A DNA stretch of 7,660 nucleotides from Anoxypelagibacter denitrificans (GTDB lineage: Bacteria > Pseudomonadota > Alphaproteobacteria > Pelagibacterales > Pelagibacteraceae). Position numbers and translations under genes: made by a program. Below are positions 1 through 6,065 of this stretch, in pieces. Below the pieces are notes generated by a model. It was given only the letters and a program-made list of their open reading frames with translations. It was not told where the DNA came from and ran no database searches. Every line of letters begins with the position of its first letter. The first letter of the stretch is position 1. The stretch lies in assembly GCA_017640265.1 (NCBI GenBank), contig JAGFVZ010000041.1, forward strand, positions 1 through 7,660, in the 5' to 3' direction.

Positions 1-24
1 GGAATTTAAAATTACTTATTTAGT

Positions 25-1449
25 CTACGTTTTTGAAGCATCTTTAAACTTAGTATAGATTCCTTCGAATTCTACTTGAATGTTCCCGGTTGGCCCATGT
101 CTTTGTTTGCCAATTATAATATCAGCAGACCCAATAATTTCATTCATTTTTGCTTGCCACTCTCCATGTTCAATAGTACCTAGTTTTGGCTCTTTTCTTT
201 CCAAATAATATTCTTCTCTAAATACAAACATAACCACATCGGCGTCTTGTTCAATGGAACCCGATTCTCTTAAATCTGACAACTGAGGTTTTTTATCATC
301 TCTTTGTTCAACAGCACGTGAAAGCTGAGAAAGGGCAAGAACTGGAACGCTTAATTCTTTTGCAAGTGCTTTTAGACCTTGAGTTATTTCTGATATTTCT
401 TGGACTCTACCATCATATCTTTTAGAACTAGTTGTCATCAATTGAATATAGTCCACAATTATTAAATCTAAACCAAACAATCTTTTTATTCTCCTCGCTC
501 TATTGGATAAAGTTGAAATTGTTATTGCAGGAGTTTCGTCAATATATAAAGGCAAGTCATGAATATTTCTAGAAGTTTCAATCAATCTATTGAATTCTTC
601 TTCAGTAACTTTACCTCTTCTGATGTCATTCGATTTTATTCTAGACTGTTCAGATAAAATTCTTGTTGACAGCTGTTCTGATGACATTTCCAAAGAAAAA
701 AAAGCAATAGATGATTTTTTGTTATCATCCAAAATTTTTTTTGCTGCATAATAACCAATATTGGTTGCGAGAGCTGTTTTCCCCATTGATGGACGGCCTG
801 CAATTATTACTAAGTCAGATCTGTGAAGACCTCCTAATCTTTCATCTAGATCATTCAGACCAGTAGGAACACCAACAATACCATGATCACTTTTCATTGC
901 ATTGGTTGCCATTTCAATAGTTTGATCTAACGCTTGATTAAATTTTAGAAAGGATTGATGAAAAGTTCCTCTTTCAGCTAAATCAAATAAAGATTTTTCT
1001 GTATCTTGAATTATATTTTCTCCTGTTTTATCAATTGTTTCATCTACAGCCTCATCTGATAAAGTTTCTGATATTTGTACAAGCTCTCTTTTGACAAATT
1101 TTTCATGAACAATTTTGGCATAATCAATGGATTGTTTTACTGATGAAGAAAATCTTGTTAATTTAACTAAGTATTCTGTTCCCCCAATTTCAGATAAAGC
1201 CGCATCGTTTTCAAAGGAATTTTTTAGTGTAATTGGATTTGCTATCATCCCTTTGTTATGAAGATTTTCTATTAAATTATAAATTTTTGAGTGTAATGGA
1301 TCATAAAAGTTCTTATGATTAACAATATTCGAAATTTCATCAATAATATCATTATTAACCAAAATTGAACCTATTAAAGCTTGCTCAGCTTCTATATTCG
1401 AAGGCAGCTTGTTTTCTTGTTTAAAATTATTGATTTTTAATTTCTCCAT
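25..1449 (-). CDS. dnaB: Replicative DNA helicase DnaB
   Basis: This is the hexameric 5'-3' helicase that unwinds DNA at the replication fork and recruits primase. The 474-residue product has the usual DnaB length. An N-terminal helical domain (about residues 16-120, opening with PSNIEAEQALIGSIL) is followed by a linker and a RecA-like ATPase domain from about 190. Visible motifs are Walker A GRPSMGKT (218-225), the SLEM segment with the catalytic Glu (252-255), Walker B LIIVDYIQLM (329-338), LSQLSR (373-378), the SGSIEQDAD segment (396-404) and the arginine-finger region KQRHGPTG (448-455). All key residues are intact and I see no intein. The start is ATG; no clear Shine-Dalgarno precedes it. 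It lies 87 bp downstream of rplI on the same strand, an order common in alphaproteobacteria, and may be co-transcribed with the ribosomal genes. Identity is near certain. Confidence 0.98.
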   Translation of the reverse strand: MEKLKINNFKQENKLPSNIEAEQALIGSILVNNDIIDEISNIVNHKNFYDPLHSKIYNLIENLHNKGMIANPITLKNSFENDAALSEIGGTEYLVKLTRFSSSVKQSIDYAKIVHEKFVKRELVQISETLSDEAVDETIDKTGENIIQDTEKSLFDLAERGTFHQSFLKFNQALDQTIEMATNAMKSDHGIVGVPTGLNDLDERLGGLHRSDLVIIAGRPSMGKTALATNIGYYAAKKILDDNKKSSIAFFSLEMSSEQLSTRILSEQSRIKSNDIRRGKVTEEEFNRLIETSRNIHDLPLYIDETPAITISTLSNRARRIKRLFGLDLIIVDYIQLMTTSSKRYDGRVQEISEITQGLKALAKELSVPVLALSQLSRAVEQRDDKKPQLSDLRESGSIEQDADVVMFVFREEYYLERKEPKLGTIEHGEWQAKMNEIIGSADIIIGKQRHGPTGNIQVEFEGIYTKFKDASKT

Positions 1450-1458
1450 TAACCGATG

Positions 1459-1484
1459 ATAGTTTTATATTAATGAAAAACTAT
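1459..1484. repeat. AT-rich inverted repeat upstream of dnaB
   Basis: Arms ATAGTTTT (1459-1466) and AAAACTAT (1477-1484) pair perfectly over 8 bp around a 10-nt loop. It lies 10 bp before the dnaB start, in the rplI-dnaB gap. It could be a hairpin in the dnaB leader or an operator-like palindrome. Only one GC pair is present, so in such AT-rich DNA chance is a real alternative. Confidence 0.35.
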
Positions 1485-1492
1485 TAATATAT

Positions 1493-1509
1493 AAAAGTTA
1501 TTAACTTTT
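1493..1509. repeat. AT-rich palindrome between rplI and dnaB
   Basis: A 17-nt palindrome reads AAAAGTTA-T-TAACTTTT. As RNA it would form about 6 bp with a 5-nt loop. On the minus strand the 3' arm ends in TTTT followed by ATATATT, so it could act as a weak terminator or pause after rplI. On the plus strand it runs into T7, but no plus-strand gene lies upstream. There is no GC-rich core, so a terminator call is weak. Confidence 0.3.
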
Positions 1510-1536
1510 TTTCTTCGCTGTGGAAAAAATAATTGT

Positions 1537-1992
1537 TTACTTAGCTTCTTTTTTTTCAACTAAAACATGCAATTGTGCCACCACTTCTGAGTGCAAATTT
1601 ACGGATAAAGAAAATTGACCGATTTTATTTATTTCTTTTTTTAAATCAATTTGTGACGGATGAATAGTTTCTTTTAAATTTTCAATAAAATATTTAGAAA
1701 TTTCTTTGGGCTTAATAGAAGCAAAAAGATCACCATTTTCCTTAGTTTCTTTTTTAAAAGTCAACTTTTTACCCATTATTTTTTCAAAAATTTTCTTTGC
1801 ATATTTTTTTTGTTCTACATTTTTCTTATTAATTTCATCCTTTTTTCTTTTAACAAATTCAATATTTTTTTTATCCGCTCTAAGAGCTTTGCCAGTTTTT
1901 AAAAGGAAATTTCTTCCATAACCATCTTTAACATTAACAATTTCCCCTGTATTTCCCAAATTTCTTATTTTTTCTAAGAGTATTACTTCCAT
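1537..1992 (-). CDS. rplI: 50S ribosomal protein L9
   Basis: L9 binds 23S rRNA near the L1 stalk and helps maintain the reading frame. The 151-residue length is typical. The N-terminal RNA-binding domain (about 1-40) shows the family signature, with key residues G13, G16, V20, G24-Y25, N28-F29-L30 and G34. A long Lys-rich helix follows (about 41-75). The C-terminal domain carries GDLFASIKPKEI (87-98) and ends in a strand near 127-147. The ATG follows the rpsR TAA with no gap (TAAATG), so translation is probably coupled. A weak ribosome-binding site, AGGG, lies 9 nt upstream inside rpsR. The hydrophobic reading frame on the opposite strand here is the mirror of the Lys-rich linker and is not a gene. 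Confidence 0.97.
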   Translation of the reverse strand: MEVILLEKIRNLGNTGEIVNVKDGYGRNFLLKTGKALRADKKNIEFVKRKKDEINKKNVEQKKYAKKIFEKIMGKKLTFKKETKENGDLFASIKPKEISKYFIENLKETIHPSQIDLKKEINKIGQFSLSVNLHSEVVAQLHVLVEKKEAK

Positions 1993-2262
1993 TTAAACCA
2001 ACCCTAAAATTTTTGCTTTTTTAATAGCAGATGACAATTTTCGTTGCTTGTTTTGACATACAGAAGTTATTCGTGATGGTAAAATTTTTCCAGTATCTGA
2101 AATATATTTTCTTAAAAGCTTTATATTTTTATAGTCTATTGATGGAGCATCCTTTACAGATAGAGGGCAACTCCTATTGAACCTTATATCAGGTCTTTGA
2201 AATAGGCTTAACCTGTTTTTATAATTAGATTTTTTTCCTTTTCTTTTCTTATCTCTTTTCAT
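1993..2262 (-). CDS. rpsR: 30S ribosomal protein S18
   Basis: S18 forms a heterodimer with S6 on the platform of the 30S subunit. The product is 89 residues, slightly longer than the common 75-80 because of a basic N-terminal extension (MKRDKKRKGKKS). The family core is clear: a RSCPL segment (30-34), then IDYKNIKLLRKYISDTGKIL (42-61), PSRIT (62-66), and QRKLSSAIKKAKILGL (73-88). The ATG is the only plausible start in this frame. It lies inside the end of rpsF, a 14-nt overlap that suggests translational coupling and matched S6/S18 production. The stop abuts the rplI start. No strong Shine-Dalgarno is visible. Confidence 0.97.
   Translation of the reverse strand: MKRDKKRKGKKSNYKNRLSLFQRPDIRFNRSCPLSVKDAPSIDYKNIKLLRKYISDTGKILPSRITSVCQNKQRKLSSAIKKAKILGLV
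2002..2005 (-). promoter_or_regulatory. Possible ribosome-binding site for rplI
   Basis: AGGG on the minus strand lies 9 nt before the rplI ATG, within the last codons of rpsR. It is one of the few Shine-Dalgarno-like matches in this window. Four bases alone are weak evidence, and coupling through the abutting TAAATG may be enough for initiation. Confidence 0.35.
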
Positions 2263-2593
2263 AAAATTTATTTTTTTTCTTAAAATTAAAATATTCTTTA
2301 TTAAGATCTAACTTATTGTATTTAACTGTAAGGTATCTGATAATACCATTTTCAATTGAAAGTTTCTTTTCAATATCTTTAACAATTTCGTTTTTTCCAT
2401 CGAATTTAAAGTGGATAAAAATTCCTTTTCTATTTCTTTTTATCTTTGTTGCTAAATTTAGCAATCCCCACTTTTCTGTTTTTAAGATTTTACCTGACTT
2501 TTTAATTATATCTGAATATTTAGATACCAAATTATCTATTTCTTTATCTGATAAATCTTGTTTTCCTACAAAGGTATGTTCGTAAAAAGCCAT
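2249..2593 (-). CDS. rpsF: 30S ribosomal protein S6
   Basis: S6 binds 16S rRNA together with S18 in the 30S platform. The 114-residue product from the ATG at 2593 has the ferredoxin-like S6 pattern: the first strand MAFYEHTFV (1-9), a helix around 15-32, the WGLLNLATKI segment (42-51; the family usually has WGRRKLAY-like residues), the strand GIFIHFKF (57-64), and the ENGIIRYLTV segment (81-90). The tail is Lys-rich, as in many S6 proteins. A TTG three codons upstream (2600-2602) would add MLK. I prefer the ATG because MAFYEH matches the usual S6 N-terminus, where the first strand starts within a few residues. It is the first gene of rpsF-rpsR-rplI, and its 3' end overlaps rpsR by 14 nt. Confidence 0.96.
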   Translation of the reverse strand: MAFYEHTFVGKQDLSDKEIDNLVSKYSDIIKKSGKILKTEKWGLLNLATKIKRNRKGIFIHFKFDGKNEIVKDIEKKLSIENGIIRYLTVKYNKLDLNKEYFNFKKKNKFYEKR

Positions 2594-2654
2594 TTTTAAC
2601 AATTAAATTAATATTTTTTTCAAGAACGGACTTATACTATTTAAATTTTGTTTG

Positions 2655-2660
2655 TACAAT
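2655..2660 (+). promoter_or_regulatory. Candidate -10 element for the fabD operon
   Basis: TACAAT on the plus strand matches the -10 consensus at 5 of 6 positions and would give a leader of about 30 nt before fabD. No convincing -35 lies 16-18 bp upstream. It overlaps the minus-strand -10 candidate almost exactly, so the two divergent promoters may compete. Another plus-strand -10-like hexamer, TATACT (2633-2638), also lacks a good -35. Confidence 0.25.
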
Positions 2661-2685
2661 AGTAATAATAACGATGTTTTGTCAA
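2656..2685 (-). promoter_or_regulatory. Candidate sigma70-type promoter for rpsF-rpsR-rplI
   Basis: On the minus strand a perfect -35 TTGACA (2680-2685) is followed after 18 bp by TATTGT (2656-2661), a 4/6 match to the -10 consensus. Transcription would start near 2649, leaving a leader of about 56 nt before the rpsF ATG. An alternative pair, TTGTAC-17-TATAAG, lies slightly closer to the gene but has a poorer -35. This is consensus matching only. Confidence 0.45.
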
Positions 2686-2695
2686 ATTAATTAGA

Positions 2696-3622
2696 ATGAA
2701 AGCAATATTATTTCCAGGTCAAGGTTCTCAATCAGTTGGAATGGGTTTGGAGCTGTACAAGAATTTTGACCTTGTAAAAAAAATATTTAAGAGTGCTGAC
2801 GAGAAATTAAATTATTCAATTTCAAAAATAATTTTAGAAGGCCCTGAAAACGAACTTAAACTCACCAAAAACACTCAGCCAGCTATCCTGATAATAAGTC
2901 ATTCAATTTTTAAAGTAATTAATGAGGAATTTAATATTAAAATTAAAAACATAAAATACTTTGGTGGCCATTCTTTAGGAGAATATAGTGCCCTTGTTTC
3001 ATCTGGCTCTTTAAATTTTGAAGATGCTTTATATCTTTTGCACGAGAGAGGTAAATCGATGCAAGAGGCTGTTCCGGAAGGGAAAGGTTCGATGTTAGCA
3101 GTCATGGGGTTAAAATTAGAAGAAGTAGAAAAATATATAAATCAAATTAAAAAAGACAAGGGTTTATGTGAAATAGCCAATGATAACTCCGATAGTCAAA
3201 TTATTTTAAGTGGTGATAAAAGCGCAATTGATGAAATTTATAAAATTTTAAAAAATAATAAAAAAAAATCAATTTTTTTACCTGTAAGCGCACCTTTTCA
3301 TTCTTCACTTATGAAACCTGCCTCTGAAAAAATGGAAGATAAAATTAATGGAACTAGCTTTAAAAATCCTTCAATTCACTTAGTAAGCAATGTTACAGCT
3401 TCGCCAATCCAGGATTCAGAACAAATTAAAAACCTACTTATCAAACAAATTTTTTCTAAGGTTAGATGGAGGGAAAGTATTTTATATATGATAAAAAACG
3501 GTGTTAATGAATTCATTGAAATAGGTCCTGGAAAAGTGTTATCTGGACTAGTAAAAAGAATTAATGACAAAGTTCGGTCTAAAAGCGTAAATACAATAGA
3601 GGATATAAAGAGTCTTGAATGA
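2696..3622 (+). CDS. fabD: Malonyl-CoA:ACP transacylase FabD
   Basis: FabD transfers the malonyl group from malonyl-CoA to acyl carrier protein, supplying the extender unit for type II fatty-acid synthesis in the cytosol. The 308-residue length is typical. Motifs: FPGQGSQ at the N-terminus (6-12), the nucleophile elbow GHSLGE with Ser93 (91-96), the malonate-carboxylate-binding arginine in HERGK (R118), the catalytic histidine in APFHS (H202), the glutamine in KQIF (Q251), and the C-terminal EIGPGKVL segment (275-282). The catalytic set is complete. The ATG is 7 codons before GQGSQ, as expected; no Shine-Dalgarno precedes it. It opens the plus-strand operon, and its TGA overlaps the fabG ATG (ATGA), implying translational coupling. 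Confidence 0.98.
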   Translation: MKAILFPGQGSQSVGMGLELYKNFDLVKKIFKSADEKLNYSISKIILEGPENELKLTKNTQPAILIISHSIFKVINEEFNIKIKNIKYFGGHSLGEYSALVSSGSLNFEDALYLLHERGKSMQEAVPEGKGSMLAVMGLKLEEVEKYINQIKKDKGLCEIANDNSDSQIILSGDKSAIDEIYKILKNNKKKSIFLPVSAPFHSSLMKPASEKMEDKINGTSFKNPSIHLVSNVTASPIQDSEQIKNLLIKQIFSKVRWRESILYMIKNGVNEFIEIGPGKVLSGLVKRINDKVRSKSVNTIEDIKSLE

Positions 3623-4353
3623 TTGATTTTAAAAATAAAAAAATTTTGATAACAGGCGCTAGCGGAGGCATTGGAGGAGCGTTGGTAAAAAAATTTGTTT
3701 CACTCAATGGCAGTGTTCTAGGTACAGGAACGAAAACTGAAAAATTAGATTTAATAAAAAAAAACAATCCAGGTATTAAAGTTAAAAAATTTGACATATC
3801 CGAACATTCACGGATTGAGGAATTTATCGATAACGTTACATTAGAACTAGGAGGGCTGGATATTCTAGTAAACAATGCCGGAATTAATGCAGATAATCTT
3901 TCGTTAAGAATGAAGGACGAAGAATGGAAGAAAGTAATTGATGTAAATCTAACTTCCAGTTTTTTATTATCCAAGCATGCAATTAAAAAAATGTTAAAAA
4001 ATAAATTTGGGAGAGTAGTTAATATTACATCAATTGTAGGACATACTGGAAATCTAGGACAGTCAAACTATTCAGCTTCCAAAGCAGGTCTGATTGGTAT
4101 GTCCAAAAGCTTGGCAATTGAATATGCAAAAAAAAATATAACAGTTAATTGTGTATCACCTGGCTTTATAGTATCTGATATGACTATGAATATAGCAGAA
4201 AAATTTAGACTATATTTAACATCAAGAATTCCCATGGGTAAATTAGGAACTGGTGAAGACGTATCGAATTGTGTAGCTTTTTTATCTTCTGAATCAGCCT
4301 CTTATATTACTGGAGAAACCATTCATGTGAATGGCGGAATGTATATGTCTTGA
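3619..4353 (+). CDS. fabG: 3-oxoacyl-ACP reductase FabG
   Basis: This short-chain dehydrogenase/reductase performs the NADPH-dependent reduction of 3-oxoacyl-ACP to 3-hydroxyacyl-ACP in fatty-acid elongation. The 244-residue product is a full-length FabG. The Rossmann motif TGASGGIG lies at 12-19 and NNAG at 85-88. The catalytic tetrad is N110, S138, Y151 and K155, within DVNLTSS, NITSIVG and NYSASKAG. The PG pair after the active site is at 181-182, and the C-terminus GGMYMS is FabG-like. The ATG overlaps the fabD stop by 4 nt; AAAGAG six nt upstream may serve as a weak ribosome-binding site. SDR enzymes are a large family, but the position between fabD and acpP makes FabG the firm call. Confidence 0.97.
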   Translation: MIDFKNKKILITGASGGIGGALVKKFVSLNGSVLGTGTKTEKLDLIKKNNPGIKVKKFDISEHSRIEEFIDNVTLELGGLDILVNNAGINADNLSLRMKDEEWKKVIDVNLTSSFLLSKHAIKKMLKNKFGRVVNITSIVGHTGNLGQSNYSASKAGLIGMSKSLAIEYAKKNITVNCVSPGFIVSDMTMNIAEKFRLYLTSRIPMGKLGTGEDVSNCVAFLSSESASYITGETIHVNGGMYMS

Positions 4354-4377
4354 CAATGAAAAGAAATAATTTAATAA
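4350..4377 (+). promoter_or_regulatory. Candidate internal promoter for acpP
   Basis: A perfect TTGACA (4350-4355) spans the fabG stop codon. Sixteen bp later comes TAATAA (4372-4377), a 3/6 match to the -10 consensus. The fabG-acpP gap of 56 bp is the largest inside this operon, and acyl carrier protein is needed in far greater amounts than FabD or FabG, so a separate promoter makes sense. The poor -10 keeps this tentative. Confidence 0.35.
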
Positions 4378-4399
4378 CGGATTAACAAGAAATCAAAAA

Positions 4400-4404
4400 A
4401 AGGA
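4400..4404 (+). promoter_or_regulatory. Shine-Dalgarno of acpP
   Basis: AAGGA lies 5 nt before the acpP ATG. It is the clearest ribosome-binding site in the window and fits the high expression expected for acyl carrier protein; most other starts here have no recognisable Shine-Dalgarno. Confidence 0.7.
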
Positions 4405-4409
4405 TTTAA

Positions 4410-4649
4410 ATGTCAAAAGATGTAGGCGCAACAGTTAAAAAGATTGTAGCAGACCATCTGGGTGTTGACGAACAAAAGGTAACGGATGAAGCTAGTTTTA
4501 TTGATGATTTAGGGGCAGACAGTCTTGACACTGTTGAATTAGTTATGGCTTTCGAAGAAGAGTTTGGATCTGAAATTTCCGATAATGAAGCAGAAAAAAT
4601 TCTTACAGTTGGAGATGCCATAAAATTTATTGAGGCTAAAGCTAAATAA
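4410..4649 (+). CDS. acpP: Acyl carrier protein AcpP
   Basis: AcpP carries growing acyl chains as thioesters on 4'-phosphopantetheine and serves every enzyme of type II fatty-acid synthesis. The 79-residue acidic product has the standard four-helix layout. The prosthetic-group attachment site is GADSLD, with Ser38 in the DSL motif (37-39). The acidic helix II (VELVMAFEEEFG, 42-53) that docks to partner enzymes follows directly. The start is ATG with AAGGA five nt upstream. It follows fabG by 56 bp, a gap with its own promoter-like sequence. Its last codons (GAG GCT) form the 5' arm of a predicted terminator. In most alphaproteobacteria fabF comes next; here gmk does. Confidence 0.98.
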   Translation: MSKDVGATVKKIVADHLGVDEQKVTDEASFIDDLGADSLDTVELVMAFEEEFGSEISDNEAEKILTVGDAIKFIEAKAK

Positions 4650-4668
4650 ATTTAAAGCCCTCTTTTTT
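4632..4668 (+). terminator. Probable intrinsic terminator or attenuator after acpP
   Basis: GAGGCT (4632-4637), inside the last acpP codons, pairs with AGCCCTC (4656-4662) with one bulged C. AAA/TTT pairing can extend the stem inwards (4638-4640 with 4651-4653). T6 follows at once (4663-4668). This is one of very few GC-containing hairpins in the window. The T-tract ends 2 nt before the gmk ATG, so gmk would depend on read-through or on a promoter upstream of or within acpP. The stem is short, so partial termination is more likely than complete. Confidence 0.5.
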
Positions 4669-4670
4669 CA

Positions 4671-5237
4671 ATGAGTAATCAAAGCAAACCTCTTATGGTT
4701 GTTTTATCTTCTCCTTCTGGTGCTGGAAAAACAACCTTATCAAAAAAAATTCAACAATCAGATAACTCCTTTAAAATTTCAGTATCGCATACAACAAGAA
4801 AACCAAGAGCAAATGAGGTAGACGGTGTAGACTACTATTTTGTTAGTGAGAAAAAATTTAAATCTTTATTAGATGAGAATGCATTTTACGAACATTCAAA
4901 AATTTTTGAAAATTATTATGGCACTTCTAAATCTTCAGTAAATGAAATTTTGAAAAATAATTGTAATGTTTTGTTTGATATAGATTGGAAAGGGGCTCAA
5001 CAATTAAGGAAATTTAAAGAATTAAATTTAGTTACAATTTTTATACTTCCTCCAAGCAAAGAAGAATTAAAGAAGAGATTAATTGCAAGAAGTCAAGACG
5101 GAGAGGAATCTATACAAAGGAGACTGCTTGCTTATTCTGAAGATATTCAACATTCAAAAGAGTATGAGCATGTTTTAGTAAATGATGACATTGAAAGTTG
5201 TTTTAAGGAAATAAAAAAAATAATTTTAAATAATTGA
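4671..5237 (+). CDS. gmk: Guanylate kinase
   Basis: Gmk phosphorylates GMP (and dGMP) to GDP with ATP, an essential step in guanine nucleotide supply. The product is 188 residues, close to the usual 190-210. Visible motifs are the P-loop SSPSGAGKT (13-21), the GMP-binding segment SHTTRKPR (39-46), the Tyr-containing GMP-base segment NYYGTSK (81-87), the acidic DIDWKGAQQL segment (103-112), and lid/ATP arginines in RLIARSQDGEESIQRR (136-151). No key residue is missing. The ATG lies 21 bp after the acpP stop. There is no Shine-Dalgarno (the upstream bases are CCTCTTTTTTCA), and an internal ATG at codon 9 would leave too little before the P-loop strand. It ends 30 bp from the convergent rsmA. 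Confidence 0.97.
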   Translation: MSNQSKPLMVVLSSPSGAGKTTLSKKIQQSDNSFKISVSHTTRKPRANEVDGVDYYFVSEKKFKSLLDENAFYEHSKIFENYYGTSKSSVNEILKNNCNVLFDIDWKGAQQLRKFKELNLVTIFILPPSKEELKKRLIARSQDGEESIQRRLLAYSEDIQHSKEYEHVLVNDDIESCFKEIKKIILNN

Positions 5238-5267
5238 AAATCTTAGCAATAATCAAAAGCTGCAATT

Positions 5268-6065
5268 TCATATCATTTTAGTTTTTTCATAGTATTCGGT
5301 GAGTCTGTAATAATCATTACAAGATAATTCAGAAGGTCTCAAATTTAAATCTATTTTTAATTGTTCTGCAACTTCTTTGTAGTTATCAAATATTTTTGAA
5401 AATGGTTTGTTTATCATTTTTCTTTTGTTTGAGAAAAAAATATGTGTAATTTTTTCCAAGTTTTTAATATTTGAAATTTTGTAATCGTTCTTTATTTTTG
5501 GTTTAAAAGCAATTATTTTTGAATCCACATTAGGAATTGGAAAAAAACATTTTTTTGAGATTTTAAATTTTTCAATAACATCTAGTTTAAAATTAGCTAA
5601 AATCGTGATCCTACTATATTGTTTTGTGTTACACTTTGCCAAAATTCTATCTGCAACTTCTTTTTGGAACATAAATATTATTTTTTTATAAAAGGGAGGC
5701 CATATATTGGTGCTAATAAACTTGGCAAGTATTTGTGTTGAGATATTGTATGGAAGATTTCCAAATATAATAGCATCTTCTTTTTTGTGTTTATTCAAGT
5801 CATAATTGAGAATATCCTCATTGATTATTTTATAATTTTTTTTGAACCTATATTTTTTACTTAAAATCTCATAAAATCTTTTATCTTTTTCAATTAACAA
5901 AATTGTTTTTGGTTTTTTTTGTATAATATAGTTGGTTAAATTCCCTGATCCCGGTCCAATTTCAAAAATTTTTTTATCCTTAATAACATCCAATGAAACA
6001 ATTTTATTAATTACATTTTTATCTACTAAAAAGTTTTGTCCTAATGATTTTTTAAGTCTTAACAT
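5268..6065 (-). CDS. rsmA: 16S rRNA (A1518/A1519-N6)-dimethyltransferase RsmA (KsgA)
   Basis: RsmA uses S-adenosylmethionine to dimethylate the two adjacent adenines in the 3'-terminal helix of 16S rRNA, a late quality step in 30S assembly; loss gives kasugamycin resistance. The 265-residue length is normal. Motifs: KKSLGQNFL (5-13), the SAM-binding EIGPGSGNLT (35-44), the acidic residue ending LIEK (E59), NED (82-84), the catalytic motif NLPYNIS (103-109), FFPIPNVDS (174-182), and the C-terminal RPSEL segment (243-247). The protein is very Lys/Ile/Asn-rich, more so than dnaB or fabG. Its first 14 nt overlap the end of pdxA, and it is the last gene of surA-pdxA-rsmA. No Shine-Dalgarno is evident, so coupling with pdxA is likely. 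Confidence 0.97.
   Translation of the reverse strand: MLRLKKSLGQNFLVDKNVINKIVSLDVIKDKKIFEIGPGSGNLTNYIIQKKPKTILLIEKDKRFYEILSKKYRFKKNYKIINEDILNYDLNKHKKEDAIIFGNLPYNISTQILAKFISTNIWPPFYKKIIFMFQKEVADRILAKCNTKQYSRITILANFKLDVIEKFKISKKCFFPIPNVDSKIIAFKPKIKNDYKISNIKNLEKITHIFFSNKRKMINKPFSKIFDNYKEVAEQLKIDLNLRPSELSCNDYYRLTEYYEKTKMI

Noticed and set aside
1706..1921. Plus-strand 71-codon frame rich in Phe, Ile and Leu, looking like a small membrane protein
   Set aside because: It is the exact antisense of the Lys-rich linker of rplI. AAA/AAG codons read backwards give Phe and Leu, so the apparent membrane segments are an artefact.
2316..2585. Plus-strand 89-codon frame opposite rpsF
   Set aside because: It lies wholly antisense to the confidently identified rpsF and has no family resemblance or ribosome-binding site.
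2600..2602. TTG as the start codon of rpsF
   Set aside because: The ATG at 2591-2593 gives the MAFYEH N-terminus typical of S6; the TTG adds only three residues with no better ribosome-binding site.
2899..3105. Minus-strand 68-codon frame opposite fabD (another, of 64 codons, lies at 3376-3570)
   Set aside because: Both are antisense to conserved FabD coding sequence, with no recognisable motif.
3579..3974. Minus-strand 131-codon frame opposite the fabD end and fabG start
   Set aside because: It is antisense to two intact conserved genes and shows no domain pattern or start signal.
4406..4621. Minus-strand 71-codon frame opposite acpP
   Set aside because: It is a mirror of acpP; the Ser/Thr richness comes from reading acidic codons backwards.
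5235..5270. Possible bidirectional terminator between convergent gmk and rsmA (TGAAA/TTTCA plus AGC/GCT)
   Set aside because: The stem is interrupted by an internal loop, has an 11-nt loop and lacks a T-tract directly after it, so it does not meet a reasonable terminator standard.
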